Assembly (NCBI GenBank): GCA_017979445.1
Contig: CM030717.1
Location: 21,377,288-21,441,287 of the forward strand
Length of the DNA: 64,000 nucleotides
Direction of reading: 5' to 3'
Origin: Akebia trifoliata
Lineage: Eukaryota; Streptophyta; Magnoliopsida; Ranunculales; Lardizabalaceae
In this document: positions 45,470-58,467 of the stretch, in pieces
How positions within the stretch are numbered: the stretch's first letter is position 1
Layout: every line of letters begins with the position of its first letter
The notes under the pieces: generated by a model
What the model was told of the DNA's origin: nothing
Databases searched by the model: none
The model's input: only the letters and a program-made list of their open reading frames with translations
Position numbers and translations under genes: made by a program

Positions 45470-46696
45470 ATGCCAGAAGCCGAAGAAATTCCTTTGGAGA
45501 ACACCATATTAGGGAAATACGAGTTGGGAAGGTTACTTGGCTGCGGAGCCTTTGCAAAAGTTTACCATGCGAGGAACATTCAAACGGGAAAGAGCGTCGC
45601 AATTAAATGCATCAGCAAACACAAGATTGTTAAGGGAGGTTTAATTTCTCAAATCAAACGAGAGATCTCTATCATGCGCTGTATGCATCACCCTCACATC
45701 GTCAAACTCTTTGAAGTTCTCGCAACCAAAACAAAGATTTTCTTCGTCATGGAGTTACTTAATCGAGGTCAGCTCTTCGATAAGGTCGTCAAGGGCCGTT
45801 TCAGTGAAGATCTCAGCCGTAGGTATTTCCAGCAGTTGATTTCAGCCGTAGGATACTGCCACTCTCATGGCGTGTTCCATCGAGATCTGAAACCTGAGAA
45901 TCTTCTTCTCGATGAGAATGGAGATCTCAAGGTTTCGGATTTCGGACTCAGTGCTGTAACGGATCAGATCCGAAATGATGGTCAGTTACATACGCTTTGT
46001 GGTACACCTGCTTATGTGGCACCCGAAATACTAGCTAAGAAAGGTTACAGTGGTGCCAAGGTGGACGTTTGGTCGTGCGGCGTCATCCTCTACGTTCTAA
46101 ACGCTGGTTATCTTCCTTTCAACGATCGCAGTCTAATGGATATGTATCGTAAAATCTCCAAAGGACAGTTTCGGTGCCCGAAATGGATGTCACACGATCT
46201 TCGTCGATTTCTATCTCGTCTACTTGATCCGAATCCCGAGACAAGAATAACCGTTGATGATATCCTTCTTGACCCTTGGTTTAAAAAGGGGTACAAAAGG
46301 GTTAAATTTCACGAAGAATCAGATTTCGATCTTAAATCTGCTTATGAAGAAGATCGAAAGGCCACGTTCTTAAACGCGTTCGATATAATCTCCTTCTCTT
46401 CTAGTTTTGATTTATCGGGTTTATTTGACGATTCTTATAACTCGGTGGGCGAAGAACGATTCATCTCGGCCGAGCCAGTGGATAAGATTATCGAGAAAAT
46501 CAAGGAGGTCGCAAAGAGAGAGGACGGAACGGTGACGGTGAGGAGGAAGGACTGGAATTTGGTGATGGAGGGGCAAAATGGGGATTTAATTCTTAGAATA
46601 GAGTTTCACCGGTTAACGGAGAATCTGGTGGTGGTGGAGGTACGATTCTACCAGGAGATTTGGAAACAGAAGCTCAATAGCCTGTCGGTAAGATGA
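45470..46696 (+). CDS. CIPK14: CBL-interacting protein kinase, CIPK11/CIPK14-like (SnRK3)
   Basis: A complete intronless 408-residue Ser/Thr kinase of the SnRK3 family. Kinase domain about residues 17-271: glycine loop 'GCGAFAKV' (24-31), ATP-binding Lys46 ('VAIK'), Glu65, catalytic 'HRDLKPEN' (137-144), 'DFG' (157-159), activation loop '[10 protein letters not shown]', 'APE' (184-186). The NAF motif '[18 protein letters not shown]' (302-319) binds a CBL calcium sensor, which recruits and activates the kinase at a membrane. A C-terminal regulatory part follows (about 330-400, '[17 protein letters not shown]'). '[20 protein letters not shown]' and '[10 protein letters not shown]' place it near Arabidopsis CIPK11/CIPK14, an intronless clade linked to salt, ABA and ion-transport signalling. 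The tail is shorter than in Arabidopsis CIPK14. The exact orthologue needs a tree. No frame damage: the only intact host gene seen. Confidence 0.95.
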   Translation: MPEAEEIPLENTILGKYELGRLLGCGAFAKVYHARNIQTGKSVAIKCISKHKIVKGGLISQIKREISIMRCMHHPHIVKLFEVLATKTKIFFVMELLNRGQLFDKVVKGRFSEDLSRRYFQQLISAVGYCHSHGVFHRDLKPENLLLDENGDLKVSDFGLSAVTDQIRNDGQLHTLCGTPAYVAPEILAKKGYSGAKVDVWSCGVILYVLNAGYLPFNDRSLMDMYRKISKGQFRCPKWMSHDLRRFLSRLLDPNPETRITVDDILLDPWFKKGYKRVKFHEESDFDLKSAYEEDRKATFLNAFDIISFSSSFDLSGLFDDSYNSVGEERFISAEPVDKIIEKIKEVAKREDGTVTVRRKDWNLVMEGQNGDLILRIEFHRLTENLVVVEVRFYQEIWKQKLNSLSVR

Positions 46697-47524
46697 CAAA
46701 AAAGTCACAAGCGTGTATGAGTATGAACTCCGGCACGTGGGTCATACTTTGATCGCTTGTACGTTACGTGACTCACATAAAAACAAGCTGTGAAATTACT
46801 GTGTCATTCTGTAATATTTTTTCCCGTAATTTGTTCATAATTTTTTTAATTTATTTATTCATTAAAACTTCTGAATTTTAACCTCTTGCAAAACAAACGC
46901 CTAATAGCAAGAATTAAAGCGTTATCTTCTAAATGTGAAGAAATCTCTTTTAAATTGTATTAGAGAGTTTCAAAATTCGCCCGAGACCAAGATGTATCAT
47001 CCAAGTTATCTCGATATCAGTCATGGACAAGATGCACGGACAAGTTAAAATCAATTACGCTCGGTCCAAATGTGTATATTTTTTTGTCGTTTCAAGGTTA
47101 TTTGGGTTGGACTTATCCATTTTATAGTGCTTCTAAAAGAATTGGATTTTGTTTTTTATTTTTATTTTATAAGAAGTCTAACTTAAAATTTAAGACTTTT
47201 CAAGAGAAGAGAGTAAAGAAAGATAGAAAATCCAAGTGAGAAGAGGTTGAGAGATTTGGAAATATTGAGATCTAGAAGAATGTGAAACTAAGTGATGGAG
47301 GTAACTTCTTGCATCGATTTGTCCCATTTTCTTCATAGTGAAATTGAGCTCAAACGCTCATACCTTCATCGATGTATCCTTTGGGTAAATCACGTAAAAT
47401 CTCGTGTTATTTGTATAATTGTTTATCTTCTTTACATTTATTATTACTAGTTGGGTTTGTCCTTCATTGCTATTGTACATACGTGAGCTTCAAAACCTTT
47501 GAGGGTTTGAGCTCATTTATGCAG
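46697..47524 (+). other. 3' flank of the kinase gene
   Basis: AT-rich; probably holds the 3' UTR and polyadenylation region. 'ctgtaatattttttcccgta' and 'tttattcattaaaact' between 46807 and 46868 are plausible but unproven signals. No further gene seen. Confidence 0.45.
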
Positions 47525-49356
47525 GTTTAAGAGTCGTCATTATTCAATTAAGGTGTGAATGAGCACCATAAAAGAATTTTGAAATTATGTTTTTCTTGGT
47601 TTATAGTGACTCACATATCTAAAGATAAAGGAAAAATGTCTACCTCGAGAATCTAAGATAAAAAGGTTCAGTTGAGAAACAAGAAAGGCGTTAGGCACCT
47701 TGTTCCTCCCATTCTAAGATGGTTAGTAATAAATTGACGAAAGGTGAATTAAGAAACTCATTTTTAGATTTTGAAAATAGAGGAAATTATAAAGAAAATT
47801 GAGGAAAATTGATTATAATTTTATTTGTAAAATAAACATATTAAAACAATGAGCAAGCCACTACTAGAAGTAAATGTTTGCTGGATTTTTTTTGTGAGCT
47901 TGGGACATTGATAGAAATCTACATGGATTTCATCATTTGGGATTCCAAAGCTTTAAAATTAGATTATGTGTTCTCTTAGGAGACTTTGTTTATTAGTTTG
48001 ACCCTTTGGCAAGGTTTGTGATTTGAACCATACCATATTGAAATCAAAACTACATACATGAGATTTTTGTCCATTTTTTAGATTTTTTTTTTTGCTCTAA
48101 AGGTTGAATATAGATCCATAGACACCTGTACTCTTTCTTGTAGTCATTTTAGAAGTGAATGCATGAAAAGTGTATGCATGTGATGGACTTATCAAGAAAA
48201 GATTACCTCCTAAGATAATTTACTCTTTAGCTCTATTGCCATCAAAGAAAAGAAAAAAATAAACATCAAATTTAAAAAATTAAATTTGCAAAAAAAATAA
48301 AATGGAATGTAAAACAACTATACTATAGAATTTAAATTGCATAAAAGTAAATAAAGTAAGCATCATAATCTAATGCTCTCAAGGAGCTTATTGAAGACTT
48401 ATTGGGGGAGATTACCTTAGAAAGAGATTACTTTTTCTTCCCAAGCCTCTAGGTAAAGAAATGTAAATCTACATTACTAAACTAGAAAGCATGTAAAAAA
48501 AGTAAAATTACTTGAAATTAAAGATGGGGGTAGTAAAAAGAAGGATATTACATGGGAAAATGGAAAGTTTAACCCCACCTTTATCCTCTTTTTCTTCTTC
48601 TTTTTGGTTTTATTCTTTTATGGCTTTTGGGATAAATTTAAAAGAATAAGAAGGCTTGAGAGGCTAGAAAGGGATTTGGGTAGAATTTTGAATCATCAAA
48701 TGAGCTCTATCTTTTGCCTTAGAAGGGTCTCCTATTTATAAGATTTTGGGAGACCTTTGAGGATAAATTGGTCCTAAATATTTAAGTTTCCATTAATTTT
48801 ACTAAAACCTTCAAATCACAATTACTCCTCCTCTCTTTAAGCCTTGATGATTTTTTCACTCACCTATGAGTCTCACCAATCTTAATCATCAATGGGTAGG
48901 ATGGTAAAAATCCAAAAGTTTTAGAGAATTCTTAATGGAGGTTAGAATGGTCTTAAGACCTTGACCTTAAGTCAAATGTGAAAGAACCAAGTTAAATGGA
49001 TTTCTTGGAGAGTAAGCCATTAAGAGAGGGGGTTAAGAAGTCATTTTTCTTAAGAAAATTTGAGTGCACACGAGCTTCCAAAACTGTTTTAATTGTCTAG
49101 GCTGAATTCAAGGTTTAACCAAGCTAAATTTAACCTTAGCTGAACTTGAGGTTTAGCCAAACAAAACTTTAACCTTGGGGGAACCTAAGGTTCGACCATA
49201 CCAAAATCTGTTTTTGATGTCAGTGAGGTCATTCCAAGATTAAATATGGCTTAGTCGAAGGTAAGGTTCGGCCAGGCTTAAAATTTCTTTAAAAAATGTC
49301 CTTCAGGCCATTTGACTTCTTAAAAGCTGGGTTTTAAATTTTTTTGAAAACTTCTT
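47525..49356 (-). repeat. Element G: degenerate Tat-type LTR remnant, first part
   Basis: Resembles, in the same reversed orientation, the LTR of E at 24165-24400: 'gagtcgtcattattcaatta', 'ggtgtgaatgagcacc', 'agtgactcacatatctaaag', 'gaaaggcgttaggcacctt' in the same order. Further on are several 'aaccttagctgaacttgagg' and 'tttaaccttgggggaaccta' repeats (49100-49210). It is more decayed than the E-family LTRs above. It is cut by element F at 49357 and appears to finish at 58468-58546. Confidence 0.65.
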
Positions 49357-52332
49357 TGGCGTCTCGCCAAATGCTAACACAAATCCTCATGTTAGATCTC
49401 GAGGTACTAGGTAGCACCTCGAAATTTCGGCATGATCTCATCTGTTTATGTTAGCATTCCAATCCTGCATATATACATATTAAATAGAATACTAGCGGAA
49501 GCCTATATACATCTAATAACGTACGAAATATCAGAGTACGGAAAAAGAAAATTTATATACAGGATTATACAGAGATTCCTCACTTTAACAAAATTCCTAA
49601 CGTTCAAAATCAAAATCTATATTACTCTCAGACAAATCGATACCATTAGGGGGTATAGCCCCAATAGTCACCAAGTGACAGACTCTGGCTGTCTATCTGA
49701 CCCACCTGATGATTCTCACTCATCTCCTACACCTGCCTCGCTAAGCTTCGGATTTGAAACTAAAAAAAATAGAGAAGGAAATTGTGAGTAACAATGGTTA
49801 CCCAGTAGGGAAGCAAACAATTTCTGTTAATAATCTCTCCTAATATGAACGAATAAACATACTGAATTATTTTAAAATATGCAAAGGTTTACAAAATAAA
49901 CTACGATTAACTAGTACATATAGCTAGGGATTAGTAACTAAACATTTTAAAACTAACATTACATCAATCAGCATTACTCACTATAACATTCTCTTTTTAT
50001 ACAAATCTAATTGATCAAATGGAAACATTAAACATGCATTTCATTTTATATATCAAAATAAGCAACAAATACATAATACACAATGGTGGAGTATTAGAAT
50101 TAAAGAGTTAGGATTCACGACTAGATCGCTCCCAGTCGGGACATGATGTTACAATTCTTCTCTGACTTTTAGTTTCTGATTTTGTGGTTGGTCGCTGCAC
50201 TTACCACACTTGGTTGACCATTTATCCGGCTCAGGCTGGCCGTTTGACGTGACAGTAAACAATGGGTCTCTTTTTGATGTATCAGAACGTTCGACTACTC
50301 TAGATTGTTAGTGATTACTGACTAATCATCTTCGTCTATTCCTATCAAGCGTACATGTGATTACCAAATATACAAACCATTCGTATACGACCACCTTTAC
50401 ATTACAAGTTCACTGGTAAAGATAGAGAGGAATATCCCGGATTCCAGTTATGACTTCACTCTCATACGCGTCCCATACCACGTATGAGCTTGGTGGTCCC
50501 TACCATACATCCCAGGATAGTACACCACTCCGGATGATATGACGTACTATCCCTTCAAGCATTCACAAATTCTTTAACAGCTCACAAAATAGCTACATAT
50601 ATATATATATATATATTATTTTCATTTGAAAATAAAAGAGAAATTAACAATACAAGACTGAGAATGGATATCCAGTTTCCTACCATGCAAGTGTGACCAC
50701 CCGGCCTAAAATAAATAACATAACGGAAAGGTAAACAGCGCCTCGCGCTAACAGAAATTTAAATAAACATGCAACAAACAATATTATCCCTAGATATCTG
50801 TTCACAAACCTACATACAACACAACAACGTAAAATGCAGACATCACCCCTCGGGTGTGACTCTGACATTTTACCATTTCATACCATTTTTCCCTTTTTTT
50901 GATTTTTACAATTTTTAATCTCTTCAATAAAGTATCCATTTTTTTTATATTCATCAACTCAAGATGAGTTCATTGAATATTAAATCATATTTTTCAACTA
51001 TAGAATTTATTTCTATCAATAATATTGAAAAAGAATACAAATTTCATATCAAAACGGGGTCCGAGCAGTGCACAAGACCCAATTTATGGAAATAACCCGT
51101 TAATACCTTACCCACGTATGATTTGTTAAAAAATATAATTAAACATATCAAACATGCAATTTCTGGCGTGAATTTTTAAATAACAAAAGAATTCTATACT
51201 TTGAAAATACATCAATTTTTTTTTGATAAAATCTTAAATGCAATTTTCACAATCTACGATTACTAATAGAAATTGAGAGTTCCTTACAATCTCTAGGCGA
51301 AAGGATCGAAGCAAGTGCGCCGAAATCGAAGTAAATAGTACGAAAATCGAGATGGACCGAACTTTGAAACGGTCGATTTTTGAAACCGGCTCGGTGGTTT
51401 CGAAGATCTCGATGTGGTCATCCTTTCTTCCTTCTGCGACGGAGGACGGTTTGACCCAGAAACCGATGAAATTCGAGGTCGAAGTTTCGAAATTTCCGTA
51501 TATAAATACGGCTGATTTTTGACTATATCTAATGAAATAGAAAGTGAAACAAAAAAAGGTTGGGTGGGTTTTGTAGATGTCGAGGCTACGAACGTTTCTC
51601 CTTTCTGCATCGGTCGTCAACGGCAAACCTTTTGAGAGAGATTTGAGGTGAAAGATCGAAGAAAAAAATGAATTATTCGTTTATATATGTCGCGGCTGTT
51701 TGGCCAGGAGGAGACGAAGTTATAAAAAAAAATTAAAATTTTTTATTTATATAAAATTTGGGACAAATTCGGTATTTTGTCAATTATTTTGATCGATGAT
51801 AACTTGATCATCCGGACTCCAAAACTGACAAATGAATACTCTATTTCGTCTAATTTTTCGTTCCGGATTTAATGGTGTGGTCAATTTCTAAAAATTATAT
51901 ATCTATCAAAAATTTATATTTTTTGCCTGAGGTGACCCCTAAACTTGATGTCATTTTCGTTTTTAACGATAATTCGACTTTCTAGTCTCCAAAAATGACA
52001 AATAAATAGTCTATGTTCAATAATTTTTCGTTATGAATCCAATGGTATAATCGAATCTTAAAAATTCTTATTCTAGCAAAAGGTTACTATTTTAACTTGA
52101 TCCGACTCGGTAATCGAGGATTTGCAACTTTTTTATTCGGACTCACACTTGAGCGTGCTTACATGCTAAACTATGTTTTTCAATCATTTTGAATCTAATG
52201 GTGAGGTCAGATTCCATTAAAAATGATCAGAAACATCTTAAAGTTTTACCCCTAAGTCCCATTTTCAAGATTTTCTTAAAATTCCACTATTTATTTTCCT
52301 TGAGATACTAACTGACAATTCAGGAGTTTACA
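49357..52332 (-). repeat. 3' LTR of element F
   Basis: Minus-strand TGTAAACTCC…GGCGAGACGCCA. Colinear with 55512-58467. It has an extra ~45 bp near 50500-50550 ('catacatcccaggatagtac' and following) that the other LTR lacks, and lacks ~25 bp around 49470 present in the other. An (AT)n tract of about 24 bp lies at 50596-50620. The overlapping minus-strand readings 51626-51234 and 51610-51293 recur in the other LTR. Confidence 0.92.
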
Positions 52333-52344
52333 TTCTCCCCCCTT
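52333..52344 (-). other. Polypurine tract of element F
   Basis: On the minus strand 'aaggggggagaa' stands right before the LTR start TGTAAACTCC. It is preceded by 'gaggatgaaatttttatt', a sequence that often ends gypsy pol genes, so the very 3' end of pol may survive here. Confidence 0.75.
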
Positions 52345-53890
52345 AATAAAAATTTCATCCTCGAAATTGAAATCATACCTTATAATAAATAACACCTATT
52401 TTCGATTACCATCTAATCTTAGTCCTAAGTCAATCTCATTTATAACTCGTAGACTTATGTCTCCCATATTACGTCAACCCAACACATTCATTAATTAATC
52501 ACTCTAATTCAAACTCATACTCCAACCAATCCATTATTTTTATAACCCTAAGATAACAATCAATTCACCTTATATCACTTCCTTGCTAATATCTATCAAC
52601 AACAATTCCTTTAAATCTTCTCTATTCTTTATATTTAATTCTCTCACGAATTACACCGTCTATTATGTTTTACTCATACTTACACTGATTATTACTCCTC
52701 ATTGCATAGATTTACCGCAAACACATTACTACTATTTGCACACCATTTAATGCTCCTTAATAAAATAATATACAACCTTTACACTTATTATATCCCTACT
52801 ATAATACAAATATCTACTAACACTAGATTCACAAATTGCATTAAACTTTATATTCCCAATACACCAATATCTTTATATTCAATGCAGTATTCTATTTCTG
52901 CTTACCGTGACATCTCCTCATAATTTTCATAATTTAAAACCTTAATCAAGAGGGTAAATCTTACATCAATTAAATTGTTTCGCAACTAACCACGTGTGAA
53001 GGGCCTGAAAAATACTTCTTCAACATGGACACATGGAACATCTGGTGAACTTGCTCAAAATCTGTTCAACTGCTTTAAATGATCCCATAAGCTGCAAGTT
53101 ACACGCTTTCTTTCTCTACTCCCAAAATTACAGTATTGACCAGTTACTGTTTAAATATCATTGTAATATCAATTAATCCTTATTCATGTAACTTTATATT
53201 TTGTCTAAATCATACATATTTCCACTTATCATCCAATATTGACAGTACCACAATTAACTTTTACAAATCTCACAACTATCTCTCCTGACTTTCAATTCAT
53301 AAGCAATATTGCTATCTTACCTTCTTCATCTCTTTCTCACAATTCCATTAAATCACCATTAATGCAATCTTGTCACAAAATCATTTTTTATCGCATTTTA
53401 CATTGACCTACCTTGCTTTCAAAATTACATTTTCTATCTAACTCTTCCCTACTATAATTCTAATCCTTTTAACGCTACTTTTAGCTTATCCAATTGTCAA
53501 ATCCAACATGTTCTACTATTCATAAATCTACCCCTTACCTTTCCTAATGAAATTCATCATTCACACATCGAGTTTACCTCCAATTACTCATTCATTTTGA
53601 TCGCCTACCAAATTTCAGTTTTAGATTACACACCTATACTCTGTAGGTTCTTATCTAATCTTTCTAAAAAATCTCCTTCTTTTTTCACAAGGTATCATCC
53701 TAAACATCACTTACCAACAAATATTTTTAGCCTTTACGCACACAAACCCAACATCATATTATTACTATGTTATAAATGTACTTATCCCCACAACACATAT
53801 TTTTCCGTGTAATATTATTTTCTACCCTACTCTACTGTGCATATCTCGTCAACATTCTTTATCTCATAATACTCAACAACATTTTGTCAA
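52345..53890 (-). other. Internal region of element F after gag, no gene recognised
   Basis: Strongly pyrimidine-rich on the plus strand (purine-rich on the minus strand) with many stops in all frames. The readings at 52702-52923 and 53597-53812 have no recognisable content. It may be heavily mutated pol; I cannot show that. Confidence 0.4.
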
Positions 53891-55174
53891 TCATAGTCTT
53901 CTCGTGGCGTAGACAGTTTTATTACTCGGCCTATCTCGACAATTTCTAACTTTCGTAAGTGTGCATAATCTTATCAGAAGCATATGATCTAAATGAAATA
54001 ATATTGAATAGAAGTCCAATTTTCTAACATCGTAATTAGAAATCGTACCTTCTAAAATTTCGTCAGAGACAAGTACTTTCTCCTGGGTCACAACCCTTGC
54101 TCGCGACTGTGATAGAGGGCACTCTCTCCTAATATGTCCCACCTGACCACATGCGTAGCATGTCAACGATACTGTCTTTGTAGATCTCTGTGAAGCGGGC
54201 AGTTGGTGGATTGGGGTCTGTAGGCTCTGAACATGCCTTGTTGGTTCCTTTGGCCCTATTGGCATCATTGGAGTCTCAATTGTTATATGACTCGGTGATG
54301 AAGAAACCCTGTAACTCGATAGTGGAGCAGGAGCTCGGTACTGCGGATATGCGGGTTCAGAGGCACTCGGTCTTGAATACATCAGTCTCTTGGCTAGATC
54401 TGATCTGCAAAGAAGAGATGTCTGGGATTGACTAATATGTCCCCGGGATATCTGTAATTCTATTCCTTCTCGTTTTTGACCACTAGTTCGGTCTGATTGC
54501 GGTGGCATAAGTTTTTCATCAATCTTGTTAAAATCTAGTGGCGTTATTGTTCCTTGAGTTGGCCCATCTAACATTTTTCTTAGCCACGGATCTTTAATCG
54601 GTTGACATCGACCGGAACATTGCTCCCCTTTATGTCCTAACTTACCACATTCGTAACATGCCACTACTCTTTCTTTTGACTGATTTAATATTATATGTTA
54701 TTGTTTCTTGTAAAACTCTTCCATCTTTTGAGCAGATATTTCTATAGTCTCGCTTCTTATGCATGGTTGTTTTCCCCGTGACTTTGTTAGTTTCGAAATT
54801 ATTTGCCTCTTATTAGATTCTAACTATCTTTCTTCAAATAGGCTCTGAGGCAATGATTGTAATATCCCTACTTCTTCTCGCAGTCCTCCTTGTGTTGGGA
54901 TGTTTACCCTCGAATCTTTTTGGGATTTATCTTTAAGATGGTGGTCGAGCTTTTCTTCTATTCTCTCTAATCTCTTTGTCAGTTGACCCACCATAATCAT
55001 TTGAGCCTCAAACATCTCTGATTGTCTCATTTCCATACGAGCCTGCCTTTGGGATAACTCCGAGATTGCTTCTATCAACTGTTCTAACTTGGTGAGTTTA
55101 CTCGACCCAGGTAGGTCTTCCCCACCAGTTTGACTCCTTGTCACGGGTCCAGTTGCACCAATATTTCCTAGCAT
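53891..55174 (-). pseudogene. Truncated gag gene of element F with two CCHC zinc knuckles
   Basis: One frame of about 427 codons from the Met at 55174, with a TAG at 54824-54826 and a TAA near 54700. The N-terminus is helical and charged, with a likely coiled coil ('LIEAISELSQRQARMEMRQS', 'QLTKRLERIEEKLDHHLKD'). Zinc knuckles: 'CYECGKLGHKGEQC' and 'CYACGQVGHIRREC', both C-x2-C-x4-H-x4-C, the RNA-binding nucleocapsid signature. Between them is a Pro/Ser/Gln-rich stretch. The usual capsid domain between the N-terminus and the knuckles is missing, and no protease follows. ORF 54190-54435 (+) is a shadow. Confidence 0.85.
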
Positions 55175-55495
55175 TTTTCCTAACCTATAAGTTCAGCAAT
55201 CTTCACTTTATCAGAAGCAAGCACTTCTCTGAACCACACCAACATCATTCTCATAAAAGCATTAACTACTAGTACAATAAGGAATCTAGTAATGAATACC
55301 ATTTTCATTACTAACAGAATGAACCTATAGTCTTATTCTACGTTTACTAAGCTCTAAGGATTTCTAGACACAGAAGAGCTCGCAATCCCAGTACAGAACT
55401 ACTAATGAGCTCGAATATCAGACTCCTAATGTCTGTGGTATCAGTCAACTCCTCAAAACACAGTAGATCAGTATCCCATACGAATCTAATACTAT

Positions 55496-55507
55496 GCTCT
55501 GATACCA
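55496..55507 (-). other. Primer binding site of element F (tRNA-Met)
   Basis: Plus strand 'gctctgatacca', so TGGTATCAGAGC on the minus strand: the complement of the 3' end of plant initiator tRNA-Met, the most common plant LTR-retrotransposon primer. It lies four bases from the LTR at 55512. Confidence 0.9.
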
Positions 55508-55511
55508 TCTG

Positions 55512-58467
55512 TGGCGCCCCGCCAAACGCTAACACAAATCCCCATGTCAGATCTCGAGGTACTAGGTGGCACCTCGAAATTTCGGCATGATCTCCTCTGT
55601 TTATGTTAGCATTCCAAGGCGTATAACCTGCACCTGATAAACGACATACAATCCTCCATATAGACACATAAAATAGAATACTAGTGGAAGTATATATATC
55701 TAATAACGTACGAAATATCAGAGTGCGGAAAAAGAAAATTTATATACAGGATTATACAGAGATTCCTCACTCTAACAAAATTCCTAACGCTCAAAATCAA
55801 AATCTATATTACTCTCAGACAAATCGATACAACTAGGGGGTATAACCCCAATACTTACCAAGTGACAGACTCTGGCTGTTTATCTGACCCACCAAATGAT
55901 TCTCACTCATGTCCTACACCTGCCTCGCTAAGCTTCGGATCTGAAACTAAAAAAAATGGAAAAGGAAAGGGTGAGTAACAATGGTTACCTAGTAGGGAAG
56001 CAAATAATTTCTATCAATAACCTTTCATAATATGAACGAATAATCATACTGAATTATTTTAAAATATACAAAGTTTTACAGAATAAACTACGATTAACTG
56101 GTAGATATAACTAGGGATTAACAACTAAACATTTTAAAACTAACATTACATCAATCAGCATTACTCACTATAACATTCTCTTTTTATACAAATCTAATTG
56201 ATCAAATGGAAACATTAAACATGCATTTCATTTTACATATCAAAATAAGCAACAGATACATAGTACACAATGGTGGAGTATTAGAATTAGAGAGTTGGGA
56301 TTCACGACTAGATTGCTCCCAGTCGGGACATGATGTTACAATTCTTCTCTGACTTTTAGTTTCTGATTTTGTGGCCAGTCGCTGCACTTACCACACTTCG
56401 TTGACCATTTATCCGGCTCAGGCTGGCCGTTTGACGTGACCGTAAACAATGGGTCTCTTTTCGATGTGTCAGAATGTTCGACTACTATAGATTGTTAGTG
56501 ATTACTGACTAATCATCTTCGTCTATGCCTATTAGGCGTATATGTGATTCCCAAATATACAAACCATTCGTATACGACCACCTTTACATTACAAGTTCAC
56601 TGGTAAAGATAGAGAGGAATATCCCGGATTCTAGTTATGACTCCACTCTCATACGCGTCCCATACCACGTATGAGCTTGGTGGTCCCTACCCTTCAAGCA
56701 TTCACAAACTCTTTAACAACTCACAAAATAGCTACATATATATATATTATTTTCATTTGAAAATAAAAAAGAAATTAACAATACAAAACTGAGAATGGAT
56801 ATCCAATTTCCTACCATGCAAGTATAGCTATCTGGCCTAAAATAAATAACATAACGGAAAGGTAAACAGCGCCTCGCATTAACAGAAATTTAAATAAACA
56901 TGCAACCAACAATATTATCCCTAGATATCTGTTCACTAACCTACATACAACACAACAACGTAAAATGCAGACATCCCCCTCGGATGTGACTTGATATTTT
57001 ACCATTTCATACCATTTTTCCCTTTTTTCGATTTTTACAGTTTTCAATCTCTTCAATAAAGTATCCATTTTTTTTATATTCATCAACTCAATATGAGTTC
57101 ATTAAATATTAAATCACATTTTTCAACTATAGAATTTATTTCTATCAATAATATTAAAAAAGAATACAAATTTCATATCAAAACGGGGTCCGAGTAGTGC
57201 ACAAGACCCAATTTATGGAAATAACCCGTTAAATACCTTACCCACGTATGATTTGTTAAAAAATACAATTAAACATATCAAACATGCAATTTCTAGAGTG
57301 AATTTTTAATTAACAAAAGAATTCTATACTTTGAAAATACATCAAATTGTTTTTGATAAAATCTTAAATGCAATTTTCACAATCTACGATTACTAATAGA
57401 AATTGAGAGTTCCTTACAATCTCTAGGCGAAAGGATCGAAGCACGTGCGCGAAAATCGAAGTAAATAGTACGAAAATCGAGATGGACCGAACTTTGAAGC
57501 GGTCAATTTTTGAAATCGGTTCGGTGGTTTCGAAGATCTCAATGTGGTCATCCTTTCTTCCTTTTGCGACGGAGGACGGTTTAACCCAAAAATCGATGAA
57601 ATTCGAGGTCGAAGTTTCAAAATTCCCGTATATAAATACGGCTGATTTTTGACGATATCTAATGAAATAGAAAGTGAAACGAAAAAAGGTTGGGTGGGTT
57701 TTGTAGATGTTGAGGCTACGAACGTTTCTCCTTTCTGCATCGGTCGTCAACGGCAAACCGTTTGTGAGAGATCTGAGGTGAAAGACCGAAGAAAAAAATG
57801 AATTCTTCGTTTATATATGTCGCGATTGTTTGGGTGGGTTGGTGGAGACGAAGTTATAAAAAAAATTAAAATTTTTTATTTATATAAAATTTGGGACGAA
57901 TTCGGTATTTTGTCAATTGTTTTGATCGACGATAACTTGACCATCCGGACTCCAAAACTTACAAATGAATACTTTATTTCGCCTAATTTTTTGTTCCGGA
58001 TCTAATGATGTGGTTAATTTCTACAAATTATGTCTCTATCAAAAATTTACATTTTTGGCCTGAGGTGACCCCTAAACTTGATGCCATTTTCGTTTTTGAC
58101 GATAATTCGACTTTCTGGTCTCCAAAAATGAAAAATAAATAGTTTATGTTCAATAATTTTTCATTAGGAATCCAATGGTATAATCAAATCTTAAAAATTC
58201 TTGCTCTAGCAAAATGTCATTATTTTAGCCTGATCCGACTCGATAATCGAGGATTTGTAACTTTTTTATTCGGACTCGTACTTGAGCATGCTTACAGGCT
58301 AAACTATGTTTTTTGATCATTTTGAATCTAATGGTGAGGTCATATTCCATTAAAAATGATCAGAAACATCCTAAATTTTTACCCCTAAGTCCCACTTTCA
58401 ATATTTTCTTAAAATTTCACTATTTATTTTTTTCTCGAGATACGAATTGAAAATTCAGGATTTTACA
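55512..58467 (-). repeat. 5' LTR of element F
   Basis: Direct repeat of 49357-52332. By eye the two are roughly 93-95% identical outside indels. It ends (plus strand) 'caggattttaca' where the other LTR has 'caggagtttaca'. An AT tract at 56737-56748 is shorter than in the other copy. Minus-strand readings 57756-57364 and 57740-57423 correspond to those in the 3' LTR. Confidence 0.92.

Larger units (their letters stand above)
49357..58467 (-). mobile_element. Element F: Ty3/gypsy-type retrotransposon with long LTRs and only a truncated gag
   Basis: LTRs at 49357-52332 and 55512-58467 (2976 and 2956 bp) are clear direct repeats. The primer site at 55496-55507 and the polypurine tract at 52333-52344 show minus orientation. 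The 3.18-kb internal region has a gag fragment with two zinc knuckles and about 1.5 kb of unassigned sequence; protease, RT, RNase H and integrase are absent. LTRs longer than usual and a reduced interior resemble LARD-type derivatives. The flanks (left 'acttctt', right 'actttctt') do not give a clean 5-bp duplication. Confidence 0.88.
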
